Of a DNA stretch of 64,000 nucleotides, positions 25,238 to 34,303 are shown one piece after another. The notes beneath the pieces are model-generated. The model had not been told where the DNA came from. It saw only the letters and a program-made list of their open reading frames with translations, and did no database searches. The DNA is from Alphaproteobacteria bacterium. Its GTDB lineage: Bacteria; Pseudomonadota; Alphaproteobacteria; Rhizobiales; CAJQND01. The position numbers and the translations under genes are program-made. The DNA is taken from NCBI GenBank assembly GCA_024227565.1, contig JAAEUE010000164.1, positions 1 through 64,000 on the forward strand, in the 5' to 3' direction. Each line of letters starts with the position of its first letter. Position 1 is the first letter of the stretch.

Positions 25238-26938
25238 TCAACGTTTCGGGACAGCGCGGCGCCCGGTCGAGATGACGTGGTTCAAGAGCATCAATGGTAT
25301 CAGGCCAATGATAACAATTGCCAAAGCTGCAGGCGCAGCCTCTTCGAACAAGTCCAGACTGGCGAGCGTATAGACCTGCGTGGCGAGCGTATCGAAATTA
25401 AAGGGGCGCAGAAGTAGCGTTGCCGGCAGTTCTTTCATGGAGTCAACAAACACCAACAACACGCCCACACCCAATGCGGGGCGCAAGAGCGGCAGGTGGA
25501 CGTCTTTCAGGACCCCAGACGGTGTGCGGCCCAAGGAGCGGGCGGCGTCATCGAGATGCGGGGACAGTTTTGCCATACCGGCATCAAGGGTGCCTTGGGA
25601 TATCGTGAAGAAGCGAACCACATAGGCAAATACAATCGCGGCACTGGTCCCGCTGACCAACAGTCCAGTGGTTATGCCAAACATCGTTTCGGTCAGACCA
25701 CCAACGACGCGCTCAACGGCAGCCAGCGTTATTAGAACACCAATCGCCAATACTGTTCCGGGCACCGCGTATCCGATCGAGGCACCTATGGCCATCGCAT
25801 TCATGAGTGTGGAATTTCTGAGCCGGCGCGTGAACACCATGAGCAAGCCAAGGAACATCGCAATGCCGGCAGCGAACGATGCAAGCATGAAACTGTTGAA
25901 CGCGTTGGTCCAGAAGGAACCTTGCAGCGCATCTGAAGCGTGGCTCAAGCTGGCGTCTACAAGGAAAAGCCCGGGCACCCCAAATCCGAGCAAAAACGGC
26001 ATGAAGCACGCAATGAAAGCAAGAGCTGCCTTCCAGCTGGTTAGGCGAGCCGTCGGCAGCTTGGTCTGCTTGCCGGACAACTGGTAAAACTGCTGCTGCC
26101 GCCGGCTCCATCTCTCGAGCGCGAACAAGAAGATCACCGCAATCAGCATTGCACACGCGATCTGAGCTGCTCCACCAAGCGAGCCGCGTTCCAACCAAGT
26201 GTCATACACGGTGATTGTCAGGGTGTTTACGCCGAAATGTTCAACAGCGCCTATGTCGTTTAGGCATTCCATCATCACCAACGCTGTTCCAGCCGCTATG
26301 GCTGGGCGGGCAAGCGGGAGGCCAACCTTCCAGAAGGATAACCAAGGACTGCACCCCAATGTGCGGCTGGCTTCCAGCACGTTCGCAGATTGCGCCAGAA
26401 AACTTGCCCGTGCTGTCAGATAGACGTACGGAAACAGCACTGATGACATGACAAACACGGCGCCGCCCAACGATCTGATGTCGGGAAACCAATAGTCCCG
26501 GGCATTGGTGAAGCCGAATGTTGAGCGTAGGGCGGTTTGAACCCAGCCGGAATAGTCCCAAACTTCCACGTAACAAAACGCGGCCAAATACGTGGGCATG
26601 GCGAGCGGCACCACAAGAAGCCACTTAAAGATGCGTCGGCCTGGAAAACGGTAGAGCGTGATGAGCCAGGCTGTGCCTGCGCCCGCCAATATGCTGAGCG
26701 CGCTAACGCCGATCATTAGAAGAGCAGTGTCCCGAAGGGCCTTGGGAAGGATGGTGTGCACCAAATGGGGCCAGGACTCTGCGCTTGAGGTCAGGGCGGT
26801 GAGCACCAGCCCGACAATGGGCGAGATAATCAGCAGGAAGATTGCCGCGGATAAAGCGGTCCAATAGGGCGGAGCTGCACGCCTGACCCATTGCGAGGAT
26901 AGACTTTGCTGCGGATTGACCATATCGGGCACTGACAT
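25238..26938 (-). CDS. fbpB: Ferric iron ABC transporter permease (FbpB/AfuB type)
   Basis: This 566-residue inner-membrane protein has about 12 transmembrane segments in two fused permease domains. Each carries an EAA-like loop (EASRTLGCSPWLSFWKVGLP; DDAARSLGRTPSGVLKDVHL) that contacts the ATPase. This double-length layout is typical of Fe(III) permeases such as FbpB/SfuB. It follows fbpA by 81 bases across a hairpin. No ATPase gene (fbpC) is next to it, so that subunit must be encoded elsewhere. Confidence 0.9.
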   Translation of the reverse strand: MSVPDMVNPQQSLSSQWVRRAAPPYWTALSAAIFLLIISPIVGLVLTALTSSAESWPHLVHTILPKALRDTALLMIGVSALSILAGAGTAWLITLYRFPGRRIFKWLLVVPLAMPTYLAAFCYVEVWDYSGWVQTALRSTFGFTNARDYWFPDIRSLGGAVFVMSSVLFPYVYLTARASFLAQSANVLEASRTLGCSPWLSFWKVGLPLARPAIAAGTALVMMECLNDIGAVEHFGVNTLTITVYDTWLERGSLGGAAQIACAMLIAVIFLFALERWSRRQQQFYQLSGKQTKLPTARLTSWKAALAFIACFMPFLLGFGVPGLFLVDASLSHASDALQGSFWTNAFNSFMLASFAAGIAMFLGLLMVFTRRLRNSTLMNAMAIGASIGYAVPGTVLAIGVLITLAAVERVVGGLTETMFGITTGLLVSGTSAAIVFAYVVRFFTISQGTLDAGMAKLSPHLDDAARSLGRTPSGVLKDVHLPLLRPALGVGVLLVFVDSMKELPATLLLRPFNFDTLATQVYTLASLDLFEEAAPAALAIVIIGLIPLMLLNHVISTGRRAVPKR

Positions 26939-26963
26939 TAACGCGGACTTTCAAACGGCAAAA

Positions 26964-26991
26964 TTGGCCTGGCGATAATTCGCCAGACCAA
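26964..26991 (-). terminator. Intercistronic hairpin between fbpA and fbpB
   Basis: TTGGCCTGGCGA and TCGCCAGACCAA pair (11 of 12) around a TAAT loop. On the coding strand TTTT follows the stem. This partial terminator or RNA-stabilising stem would favour expression of the binding protein over the permease. Confidence 0.6.
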
Positions 26992-27019
26992 ATTCTAATT
27001 CAACGCATGTGCCTAGGCA

Positions 27020-28072
27020 CTAGGAACTGGGGCCGTCATCAAATGCGACTTCGTCCACCATTTCGGTGGCCCGTTTTCGCAAGGTGGCGATGTCTTCCAG
27101 TGACGTTGGGTCAGATTTGAATTTCCCCCAGCTTTGGACCAGCTCTGAAGCGGCAACACCAGCCTTTACGGGATACTCATGGTTGACCTCGGCGTAGATT
27201 TTTTGTGCTTTTTCGCCGGCCAGAAATTCAATTAGCTTCACACCATTCGCCTTATGGGGGGCAAACTTTGCCAATGACGCCCCGGAAATGTTCACATGAG
27301 TGCCCCGCTCGGCGGAGTTGGGGAACAGCATTTTTACCGAAGCTGCCCACTCTTTTTGCTCGGGCTTTTTCTCATTCAGTTGCATCTTGGCCATGTAGTA
27401 GGTGTTGCCGATGGCCAAGTCGCACTGTCCTGAAAAGACACCCTTGACCTGGGCCCGGTCGTTACCCGCAGGCTTGCGGGCAAGATTGGCCTTGAAGCCC
27501 TGTAGCCATTCTTTGGTCTTGGCCTCACCGTGATGCTTGATCATGGAGGCGATCATCGCGACGTTGTAAACGTGCTTGCCAGAGCGCACACAGATCTTGC
27601 CACGCCACTTGGGATCGGCGAGTTCTTCATAGGTGATGCTGTTCTGTGCAACCCGTTCCTTCGAGGCATAGGCAACTCTGGCACGCGTGGTCAGGCCAAA
27701 CCAGTGACCTTCCGGGTCACGGTAGTTTGCTGGAATGTTTGCGTTGACTGGCCCTGAGTTCAAGGTCTGGGTAACGCCCTTTGCCTTAGCGCCAGTCAGG
27801 CGGCCAATGTCCACAGTCAGCAACACGTCGGCCGGGCTCTTGTTGCCTTCTTGGGCCATCCGCTCAATCAGGCCCTTTTTTGCAAAGATCACGTTGACTT
27901 TGATGCCGGTGGCCGCGGTGAAGCCGTCGAACAGAGGTTTCACCAGATAAGGCTGGCGGTAGGAATAGACATTTACTTCGTCTGCACCGAGTGCCGAAAC
28001 TGACATGGTGGCGGTTGCTGCTATGAGCAAGGCTGATTTGGACAAAAACCTGCGAACAAAAACTGTGTTCAT
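27020..28072 (-). CDS. fbpA: Ferric iron ABC transporter substrate-binding protein (FbpA/AfuA type)
   Basis: This 350-residue periplasmic Fe(III)-binding protein has a Sec signal (LIAATATMSVSALGA). The mature part begins DEVNVYSYRQPYLVKPLFDGF, typical of FbpA. The Tyr pair Y225-Y226 (GNTYYMAKM) matches the iron-ligand tyrosines of the family. It is the first gene of the iron-uptake operon; two Irr-like boxes lie 100-155 bases upstream. Confidence 0.93.
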   Translation of the reverse strand: MNTVFVRRFLSKSALLIAATATMSVSALGADEVNVYSYRQPYLVKPLFDGFTAATGIKVNVIFAKKGLIERMAQEGNKSPADVLLTVDIGRLTGAKAKGVTQTLNSGPVNANIPANYRDPEGHWFGLTTRARVAYASKERVAQNSITYEELADPKWRGKICVRSGKHVYNVAMIASMIKHHGEAKTKEWLQGFKANLARKPAGNDRAQVKGVFSGQCDLAIGNTYYMAKMQLNEKKPEQKEWAASVKMLFPNSAERGTHVNISGASLAKFAPHKANGVKLIEFLAGEKAQKIYAEVNHEYPVKAGVAASELVQSWGKFKSDPTSLEDIATLRKRATEMVDEVAFDDGPSS

Positions 28073-28173
28073 TGCGCGTTACCTTTCTCGCGTCAAAATC
28101 TGACGTTCCCTGACATTGTCCTTAATGGGATCAGAAGCATCCTGTCAACATAAAACCAACTATTTTAGTCAAG

Positions 28174-28190
28174 TTTAGAATTGTTCAAAA
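28174..28190. promoter_or_regulatory. Irr-type box 1 upstream of fbpA
   Basis: TTTAGAATTGTTCAAAA matches the ICE pattern with an imperfect right half. It sits 102 bases upstream of the fbpA start in an AT-rich region and is paired with the stronger box at 28209. Confidence 0.6.
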
Positions 28191-28208
28191 CTGTAATGGT
28201 TTCAATTG

Positions 28209-28225
28209 TTTAGAACTTATCTAAA
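28209..28225. promoter_or_regulatory. Irr-type box 2 upstream of fbpA
   Basis: TTTAGAACTTATCTAAA has outer arms TTTAGA/TCTAAA in perfect inverted symmetry. It lies 35 bases centre to centre from box 1. Together the two sites suggest cooperative iron control of fbpAB. Confidence 0.65.
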
Positions 28226-28295
28226 CTAAAAAGCCTGAAGTGGCGCGGCCCCGCGGCCTAAGGCCGAAAACTGCCACTAATCCGTTGCCGATCCG

Positions 28296-29165
28296 CTAAG
28301 TTCGCTTTGCCATCAGAGAAAAGGAAAGGGAGGGGCCAATCATGGAATCTGGCAATTTGAACATCCTTCCAGCCGCGGGCACCATTGAAGGGACTGCCTT
28401 CCATGGCAGAGTGTCGTGTTCGCGCAGAAATTCCAGCGTTAAACCGGCGCTGAGCAGGCTTGCCAGCACATGGCTGAACGAGTGGATCCATTCGAAAGTC
28501 TTCTTGTTTTCCAAGGGTCGTCCATCACCGGCGTAAGACTCATCTTCTGAGAACTCCAGCGCGCCGCTTGCTCCTGTGCCACCGACAGGGTAGGTGGCCA
28601 CAAGCTTGCCGTTTTCTTCTTCCAGCTGTGCCATGGCCGGATGCATGTCGTACAAATACAGTTTGCCTCCAGGCTTCAACAAGGTTGCAACGACGTTCGC
28701 CCAAGGCCCCAGATCAGGCAACCAACAGATCACTCCACACGTCGAAAACACCATATCGAATGCGCCAGCGGGAAGATGATCGAGGGCATCATAGACGTCA
28801 GCACAAACGAACTTGGCTGATTGTCCGGCTTGCTTGGCGAGCTCCTGAGCCTTGGCCACAGCGGCAGGAGTATAGTCCAAACCGGTAACATCGGCGCCGC
28901 GGCGCGCAAGGCTTAGCGTGTCGAGACCGAAATGGCATTGAAGATGCGCGATCTTCAGACCGGAGACGTGTCCAATCTCGGCGTTTTCAATGGGCGACAG
29001 GGTGTCCTGGCCGTTCAGGAAGCTCGCAACGTCGTATAGCCCCGTTTGATCATCGGCGTGAATTGGAACGCGTTCATCCCAGCTCCGCTTGGTGAGTTCC
29101 ATCATCTGGGTGAGTTTTTCAGAGTGATCATTCATGGCTTTACCGGACTTGTCGTGCATATCCAT
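28296..29165 (-). CDS. Class I SAM-dependent methyltransferase
   Basis: The 289-residue protein contains the SAM-binding motif I, IAHLQCHFGLDTLSLARRGA, with VTGLDYTP as the acidic end of strand 2, and a further VCADVYDALDHLPAGAFDMV region. The target cannot be deduced. The 3' third (residues 180-289) is less conserved. An alternative ATG ten codons later (29135) is plausible. It diverges from trmJ. Confidence 0.85.
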   Translation of the reverse strand: MDMHDKSGKAMNDHSEKLTQMMELTKRSWDERVPIHADDQTGLYDVASFLNGQDTLSPIENAEIGHVSGLKIAHLQCHFGLDTLSLARRGADVTGLDYTPAAVAKAQELAKQAGQSAKFVCADVYDALDHLPAGAFDMVFSTCGVICWLPDLGPWANVVATLLKPGGKLYLYDMHPAMAQLEEENGKLVATYPVGGTGASGALEFSEDESYAGDGRPLENKKTFEWIHSFSHVLASLLSAGLTLEFLREHDTLPWKAVPSMVPAAGRMFKLPDSMIGPSLSFSLMAKRT

Positions 29166-29202
29166 TTGATTTTACAGCGCCGCTCGCCTATGCCCCGCTG
29201 CT

Positions 29203-29997
29203 ATGGGTCATATCAAGAAAAATCTTGCTCCAACAGATGCGCCTTGTGTCATTTTGGTGGAGCCACAGTTGGGGCAGAACATCGGCACGGCTGCGCGCGC
29301 CATGGCGAACTTTGGGCTGACGGAACTAAGGCTTGTGGCGCCCACCAACGGTTGGCCTAATGAGCACGCGATCAAGGCGGCGTCCGGGGCAGACATTGTA
29401 ATTGAACAGGCGGCCCTGTTTGAAACGCTCGAAGAGGCCGTGGCGGATTTGAGTTTTGTGGTGGCCACCACGGCGCGCAAGCGCGACATGGTCAAACCCA
29501 TTCTGACACCTGAGACCGCGGCTGAGGAGATGCATAAGCGCAGCTCAACTGGTGAAGGTACGGGCATATTGTTTGGGCGGGAGCGCTATGGCCTGACCAA
29601 TGATCATGTGGTGCTTGCCGATGCGTTGGTCATCGCGCCGGTCAATCCAGATTTTGCCTCGCTCAATCTTGCCCAGGCAGTGTTGCTGATCGGTTACGAG
29701 TGGTTCAAACGCAAAAGCGACGGCGGACTGGGCCGCGAAACTGATATGGAAAAGGCAGCGCGTGAAGGTTTAGGCGTGCGCGACAGCCGGCCAGCTACGC
29801 GCGAAGAACTGGTGGGTTTCTTTGACCGTCTCGATGAAGAGCTCGACAAGGGAGGCTTCCTGCGTCCGCCCGAGAAACGTCCAGCAATGCTGCGCAACAT
29901 CCATAATATGTTCACCCGGGCGAACCTCACCGAACAGGAGGTACGCACGTTGCACGGGATGGTGTCGTCGCTCATCCGCAAGCACGAGCAAAAATGA
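29203..29997 (+). CDS. trmJ: tRNA (cytidine/uridine-32-2'-O)-methyltransferase TrmJ
   Basis: This 264-residue SPOUT-family enzyme methylates the ribose at position 32 of certain tRNAs. Signature segments are VEPQLGQNIGTAARAMANFG, ILFGRERYGLTN and SLNLAQAVLLIGYE, which form the trefoil-knot SAM site. The C-terminal helical region follows. It diverges from the SAM methyltransferase, with about 37 bases between the starts. Confidence 0.9.
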   Translation: MGHIKKNLAPTDAPCVILVEPQLGQNIGTAARAMANFGLTELRLVAPTNGWPNEHAIKAASGADIVIEQAALFETLEEAVADLSFVVATTARKRDMVKPILTPETAAEEMHKRSSTGEGTGILFGRERYGLTNDHVVLADALVIAPVNPDFASLNLAQAVLLIGYEWFKRKSDGGLGRETDMEKAAREGLGVRDSRPATREELVGFFDRLDEELDKGGFLRPPEKRPAMLRNIHNMFTRANLTEQEVRTLHGMVSSLIRKHEQK

Positions 29998-30001
29998 TGC
30001 C

Positions 30002-30352
30002 TCACGGGCAGTCAACATCCGACAGGAAGCGGCGGCTGGCCCAGCCGATGGTGGTGCCTGAGTCCACATAATGAGTAACCTTGCACCATTGTTTGGACTT
30101 GGATGCCGCCTGAGGGGTGCAACTCCCCGACAATGCGATGATGCCGTGCCGTTTAGGTTGCATTGTGCCGGTGAGGGGCGCGCCTGAGTTTGGACCACTC
30201 CTGAGGTTCAACACATCATTGCTCGCCACGCCGACAATTCGAAAACACCCTGGACCTGAAGTGGCGTTCGCGGGTGGCGCCCCCAAACTGAGCGCTACAA
30301 CAATAACAAGCGATAGGGTGGCGGCTAGCTTGTGGACAATGGGTTTGATCAT
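30002..30352 (-). CDS. Secreted bacterial SH3-domain protein
   Basis: The 116-residue protein has a signal peptide (HKLAATLSLVIVVALSLGAPPANA) and an SH3b fold with VLNLRSGPNSGAPLTGTM and a C-terminal TTIGWASRRFLSD. Three to four cysteines may form disulfides. The start at 30352 has GAGGAA upstream. SH3b domains often bind peptidoglycan or proteins at the envelope. It is convergent with trmJ. Confidence 0.85.
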   Translation of the reverse strand: MIKPIVHKLAATLSLVIVVALSLGAPPANATSGPGCFRIVGVASNDVLNLRSGPNSGAPLTGTMQPKRHGIIALSGSCTPQAASKSKQWCKVTHYVDSGTTIGWASRRFLSDVDCP

Positions 30353-30458
30353 GTGCTGCATTTCCTCACAAATTCTCAGTTCAAGTAATGATTTGGCCAT
30401 ATTTTGGTGACCAATCTTCAGTATCGCCTAGATTATAGATAACCGTAATAACGCAACG

Positions 30459-31253
30459 ATGTCACATCGCATCTTGATCTTCGATTCCGGCTTGGGAGGG
30501 CTTTCCGTTGCGCGGGCGGTTATGCACCGCATGCCTGGGGCCCAAGCCATCTATGCTGCCGACAATGACGGTTTCCCCTACGGCGACTGGCCTCAAGATA
30601 AGTTGGTGGAACGGATCGTGGAGGTGCTTGGTCGGCTTATTTCGTTGACGGTCCCCAGCGTGGTCGTGATCGCCTGCAATACGGCAAGCACGCTTGCGTT
30701 GGAGGCTTTGAGGCAGCGCTTTGAATTGCCTTTTGTGGGCACTGTTCCTGCCATCAAGCCTGCCGCGGAAGCCTCTAAGAGCGGCATCATCGGTGTTTTG
30801 GCGACACCTGGAACCGTTGACCGTGCGTATACCCAAGCTCTGGTGGATACATTTGCCTCGCACCGCACCGTGGTGCTTCATGGTTGCAAGAACCTGGCGG
30901 AGATGGCTGAGCATTGCTTGCGCGGACTTCCAGTGGATGATGAAGCGCTCGCCGCGGAGATTGCACCGGTGTTCGTGCAACAAGGTGAGCGGCAGACCGA
31001 TGCCGTTGTGTTGGGCTGCACACATTACCCTCTGATAGCGGACCGCATTGCCGAAGTGTCGCCTTGGCGTGTGGATTTGATTGACCCGTCTGACGCCATT
31101 GCGCGTCAGGTTGCCCGGGTGGCCGACAGTGGGGGCGCCGTGCCCCAGGGGAGCGCCGATCCTCCGACTGCAGTGCTCACGAAATCCAGTCGCGATTTCG
31201 TTCGTGTCTTGGCCCAAGAGGGTTTTCGCCGAAATGATCTCATTGTGCTTTAA
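30459..31253 (+). CDS. murI: Glutamate racemase
   Basis: The 264-residue enzyme makes D-glutamate for peptidoglycan. Motifs: IFDSGLGGLSVARAV, YAADNDGFPYG, IACNTASTLALEAL with the first catalytic cysteine, and VLGCTHYPLIADRI with the second. Length is normal. A terminator at 31309 follows. Confidence 0.95.
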   Translation: MSHRILIFDSGLGGLSVARAVMHRMPGAQAIYAADNDGFPYGDWPQDKLVERIVEVLGRLISLTVPSVVVIACNTASTLALEALRQRFELPFVGTVPAIKPAAEASKSGIIGVLATPGTVDRAYTQALVDTFASHRTVVLHGCKNLAEMAEHCLRGLPVDDEALAAEIAPVFVQQGERQTDAVVLGCTHYPLIADRIAEVSPWRVDLIDPSDAIARQVARVADSGGAVPQGSADPPTAVLTKSSRDFVRVLAQEGFRRNDLIVL

Positions 31254-31308
31254 ACGTCGCATTTTCGTTGACTTTATGGCTTTGCGCGCTTAGAGCATGC
31301 ACCGCGTC

Positions 31309-31337
31309 GTCCGTGGCATTACCGCGGACGGTTTTTT
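31309..31337 (+). terminator. Rho-independent terminator after murI
   Basis: GTCCGTGG pairs with CCGCGGAC (one G-T wobble) around CATTA, followed by GGTTTTTT. It separates murI from rpsD. Confidence 0.8.
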
Positions 31338-31482
31338 GCTTGCCCGTGGCTGATCTGAACAAGCGCATTGTCAGTTTAGCCTGTTGGCCGGGAAACCGGC
31401 AGAGGAGGGCGAGCTTTTTATTCTTACCGGCAACAGTTTTTTGTGGCCGGTCATTAACATGACGACTTTGGAGACCTAACGA

Positions 31483-32100
31483 ATGTCTAAGCGCATCTCT
31501 GCGAAATACAAGATCGATCGCCGTATGGGCGAAAATATCTGGGGCCGCCCCAAGAGCCCAGTGAACAAACGTGAATATGGCCCAGGCGAGCACGGCCAGC
31601 GCCGCCGCAGCAAACTGTCGGACTTCGGCATCCAGCTGCGCGCCAAACAGAAGCTCAAAGGCTACTATGGCTGCGTGACCGAGAAGCAGTTCAAGCGGGT
31701 GTACAAAGAAGCGCTGCGCTTGAAGGGCGACACTTCGGAAAACCTTATCGGCCTTCTGGAACGGCGCCTTGATGCGATTGTGTATCGTGCCAAGTTCGTG
31801 CCCACCGTATTTGCTGCACGCCAATTCGTGAACCACGGCCACGTGAGAGTGAACGGCCAGCGCGTCAACATCCCGTCTTTCCGCGTGAAAGTAGGTGACG
31901 TGGTTGAAATTCGCGAGAAGTCCCGCGAACTGCCGATGGTGCTTGAAGCCATCCAGAGCGCAGAACGGGACACTCCGGATTATGTTGAAGTAGATCATAA
32001 GAAAATGAGCGCAAGCCTCACCCGGATCCCAGTTTTGGGCGATGTGCCTTATCCGGTTCAGATGGAACCGAACCTGGTGGTGGAATTCTATTCGCGCTAA
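31483..32100 (+). CDS. rpsD: 30S ribosomal protein S4
   Basis: The 205-residue primary 16S-binding protein S4 has N-terminal sequence [20 protein letters not shown] and an S4 RNA-binding domain with [15 protein letters not shown] and [18 protein letters not shown]. The lack of the N-terminal zinc-binding cysteines is typical of the alphaproteobacterial form. It is monocistronic, with terminators on both sides. Confidence 0.97.
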   Translation: MSKRISAKYKIDRRMGENIWGRPKSPVNKREYGPGEHGQRRRSKLSDFGIQLRAKQKLKGYYGCVTEKQFKRVYKEALRLKGDTSENLIGLLERRLDAIVYRAKFVPTVFAARQFVNHGHVRVNGQRVNIPSFRVKVGDVVEIREKSRELPMVLEAIQSAERDTPDYVEVDHKKMSASLTRIPVLGDVPYPVQMEPNLVVEFYSR

Positions 32101-32127
32101 TCGCGACCACCGCTTTTTCGATTTGAT

Positions 32128-32161
32128 AAGGCCGCCCGCGTCAAGCGAGGCGGCCTTTTTC
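32128..32161 (+). terminator. Rho-independent terminator after rpsD
   Basis: AAGGCCGCC and GGCGGCCTT form a perfect stem followed by TTTTTC. The next gene starts 9 bases later. Confidence 0.88.
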
Positions 32162-32169
32162 TTTGGCGA

Positions 32170-32925
32170 ATGGATTTGGGAAGCGTGCCCGGCGGGACTG
32201 ACATAATCTTGCTTCTGGCCGGGGCCTTCCTGGCCGGGATCGTTACAGGGCTTACCGGTTTTGGCACGGCACTGACCGCCATGGCGTTGTGGCTCTACGC
32301 GATCACGCCCGTGTTGGCGGCACCATTGGTGGCATTCTGCTCTCTTGCCTCTCATTTTTTCACGGTTAGAAGAATCTGGCCTGATATGGATTTCCGCGCG
32401 GCCGCCCCATTTGTGCTTGGTGGATTGGCGGGTATTCCAGGTGGTGTCTGGCTGCTTACCCGATTGTCGCCGGATAATTTCAAACTGGCTGTGGGCGCCG
32501 TTTTGATCATCTATCCGGTCTTCATGCTCGCCACTCGAAAGCCTCCCTCAGTGGGGCTGGCGACCCGGCCGGCTGAATTGGTCATTGGGGTGGTCAGCGG
32601 CATCTGTGGGGGCTTTGCGGGGCTCTCAGGGCCCATTCTGGTGATTTGGAGCCAGCTCTGCCAGTGGTCCAAGCAACGGGCCCGCAGCGTCCTGCAACTC
32701 ATCAATATGATGATCCTCATGATCGCCATTGTTGCCTATGCCATCCGCGGGCTTGTGAGCACTGAACTGCTGACGTTGGTGGCGTTATGCGTTCCGGCAA
32801 CGCTTTGCGGATCGTGGATTGGTTTGCGGCTCTATGAGAGGATCGACCAGGAGAGTTTCAAGCGGGTGGTGCTTGCTTTGCTGATTGCTTCCGGGCTGGG
32901 CCTGATGTTGCCCAGACTGCTATGA
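32170..32925 (+). CDS. TSUP (TauE/SafE) family membrane transporter
   Basis: The 251-residue protein has about eight hydrophobic spans in two repeats (LAGAFLAGIVTGLTGFG; VVSGICGGFAGLSGPIL). The family exports sulfite, sulfoacetate or other small anions, but individual substrates vary. It starts right after the rpsD terminator and overlaps the convergent MFS gene by 6 bases at the 3' ends. Confidence 0.88.
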   Translation: MDLGSVPGGTDIILLLAGAFLAGIVTGLTGFGTALTAMALWLYAITPVLAAPLVAFCSLASHFFTVRRIWPDMDFRAAAPFVLGGLAGIPGGVWLLTRLSPDNFKLAVGAVLIIYPVFMLATRKPPSVGLATRPAELVIGVVSGICGGFAGLSGPILVIWSQLCQWSKQRARSVLQLINMMILMIAIVAYAIRGLVSTELLTLVALCVPATLCGSWIGLRLYERIDQESFKRVVLALLIASGLGLMLPRLL

Positions 32926-34197
32926 GGCTTGTGTGCCTGGAACAAAGCTTGGGGCTTTTGTTTCCCTGATCGGCACATGCACCAGCGAAGCCACCACGGC
33001 CAGTGCCACCCCGGCCCACCACATCATGTCGTAGCTGCCGGTGAAATCGTAGATCTTGCCGCCCAGCCAGACACCGATAAACGCGCCAACCTGATGGGAG
33101 AAGAACACCACCCCGAAGAGGAAACCCATATAGCGCATGCCGAACATGACGGAGACGAGGCCTGCGGTTAGGGGCACCGTGGAGAACCAGAACAGACCGA
33201 TGAAGCCAGAGAACAACAAAGCCGAGACCACCGTAACCGGCGTGAGCAGGAACAAGGTTATGGCGACGGCGCGGCCAAAATATAAGCCGCAGAGCAAAAG
33301 CTGCTTTGGGAACTTGCCGCCAAGAACTCCGGCAAAATAAGCGCCGAACACATTCAGAAACCCGACCAGAGCCAAACACCACGCGCCAATGCTGGGGTCC
33401 AGGCCCTTGTCCACAAGGTCTGCCGGCAGATGGACTGCGATAAAGGCCACATGAAAACCGCACACGAAGAAGCCGAAGATCAGCAGGATGTAGCTGTGAT
33501 GACCAAATGCCTTGCCCAATGCTTGTGTGAACGACAGATCCGTTTCCGGCGCGTCGCCGCCAACCGCGCCGTCAGTCTTGCCGCGCAAGGGCCACGCCAG
33601 CGGCACCACAAACACCAGAAAGAAGGCCAGATAAATGATTGCCGCCTGCCAGCCAAAGGCATTCATGAAGCCTTGGCCAACGGGAACAAAAACGAACTGG
33701 CCGAGTGATCCGGCAGCAGTCGCCACGCCCATGACCCACGAGCGCTTATTCTCTGGAACCGACCGTGCAAATGCGGTCATGACCAGAGCGAATGAGGTGG
33801 TTGCAACGCCGATCCCCACAAGGAGGCCTGCGGTGAGATAGAGCTCCAACGGAGTGTCCGCCAAGGGGATCAGCAGCATCCCGGTGATGTAGACCACCGT
33901 ACCCAGCACCAGGACCCGCGCTGTGCCGAATTTGTCGGCGATCCCGCCTGCGATCGGCTGGAACGCACCCCAGACGAGGTTCTGCAGCGCAATCGCCAGG
34001 CTGTAGACCTCGCGGCCCCAGCCTAGTTCATCGGAAATCGGTTTTGTGAACAGCCCAAAATCTGCCCTCAGCCCGAACCCGATCATGGAGATCAAGCAGC
34101 CGGCGATGATGATCAGCTCAATCCGAGGCCTCCGACGGGGACGCGGCCCCGGAGGGGGGATACGGCGGGTTCCGCCTTCGGCTGCTGCAATGCTCAT
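32920..34197 (-). CDS. MFS transporter
   Basis: This 425-residue protein has twelve predicted spans and a basic, proline-rich N-terminus. The MFS motif A region reads GGIADKFGTARVLVLG between spans 2 and 3. The long central loop carries FTQALGKAFGHHSYILL. It resembles the monocarboxylate/oxalate-like group, but the substrate is unknown. It converges on the TSUP gene. Confidence 0.88.
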   Translation of the reverse strand: MSIAAAEGGTRRIPPPGPRPRRRPRIELIIIAGCLISMIGFGLRADFGLFTKPISDELGWGREVYSLAIALQNLVWGAFQPIAGGIADKFGTARVLVLGTVVYITGMLLIPLADTPLELYLTAGLLVGIGVATTSFALVMTAFARSVPENKRSWVMGVATAAGSLGQFVFVPVGQGFMNAFGWQAAIIYLAFFLVFVVPLAWPLRGKTDGAVGGDAPETDLSFTQALGKAFGHHSYILLIFGFFVCGFHVAFIAVHLPADLVDKGLDPSIGAWCLALVGFLNVFGAYFAGVLGGKFPKQLLLCGLYFGRAVAITLFLLTPVTVVSALLFSGFIGLFWFSTVPLTAGLVSVMFGMRYMGFLFGVVFFSHQVGAFIGVWLGGKIYDFTGSYDMMWWAGVALAVVASLVHVPIRETKAPSFVPGTQAS

Positions 34198-34303
34198 GAG
34201 GGTCGATCCAGATGCATAGACATGTATCTAACCGAAAACGCTGCCCGCCAACAAACGCTTTTGGTTGATTGGTCCCATCAGCTTTGTTGAAGTGATGGCG
34301 ATC

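Noticed and set aside
28174-28225. Fur or RirA boxes instead of Irr boxes
   Set aside because: The TTTAGAA/TTCTAAA arms fit ICE better than the GATAATGATAATCATTATC-type Fur core, although regulation by RirA cannot be fully excluded.
31240-32355. 371-codon frame antisense to rpsD
   Set aside because: It covers two terminators and the whole S4 gene on the other strand.
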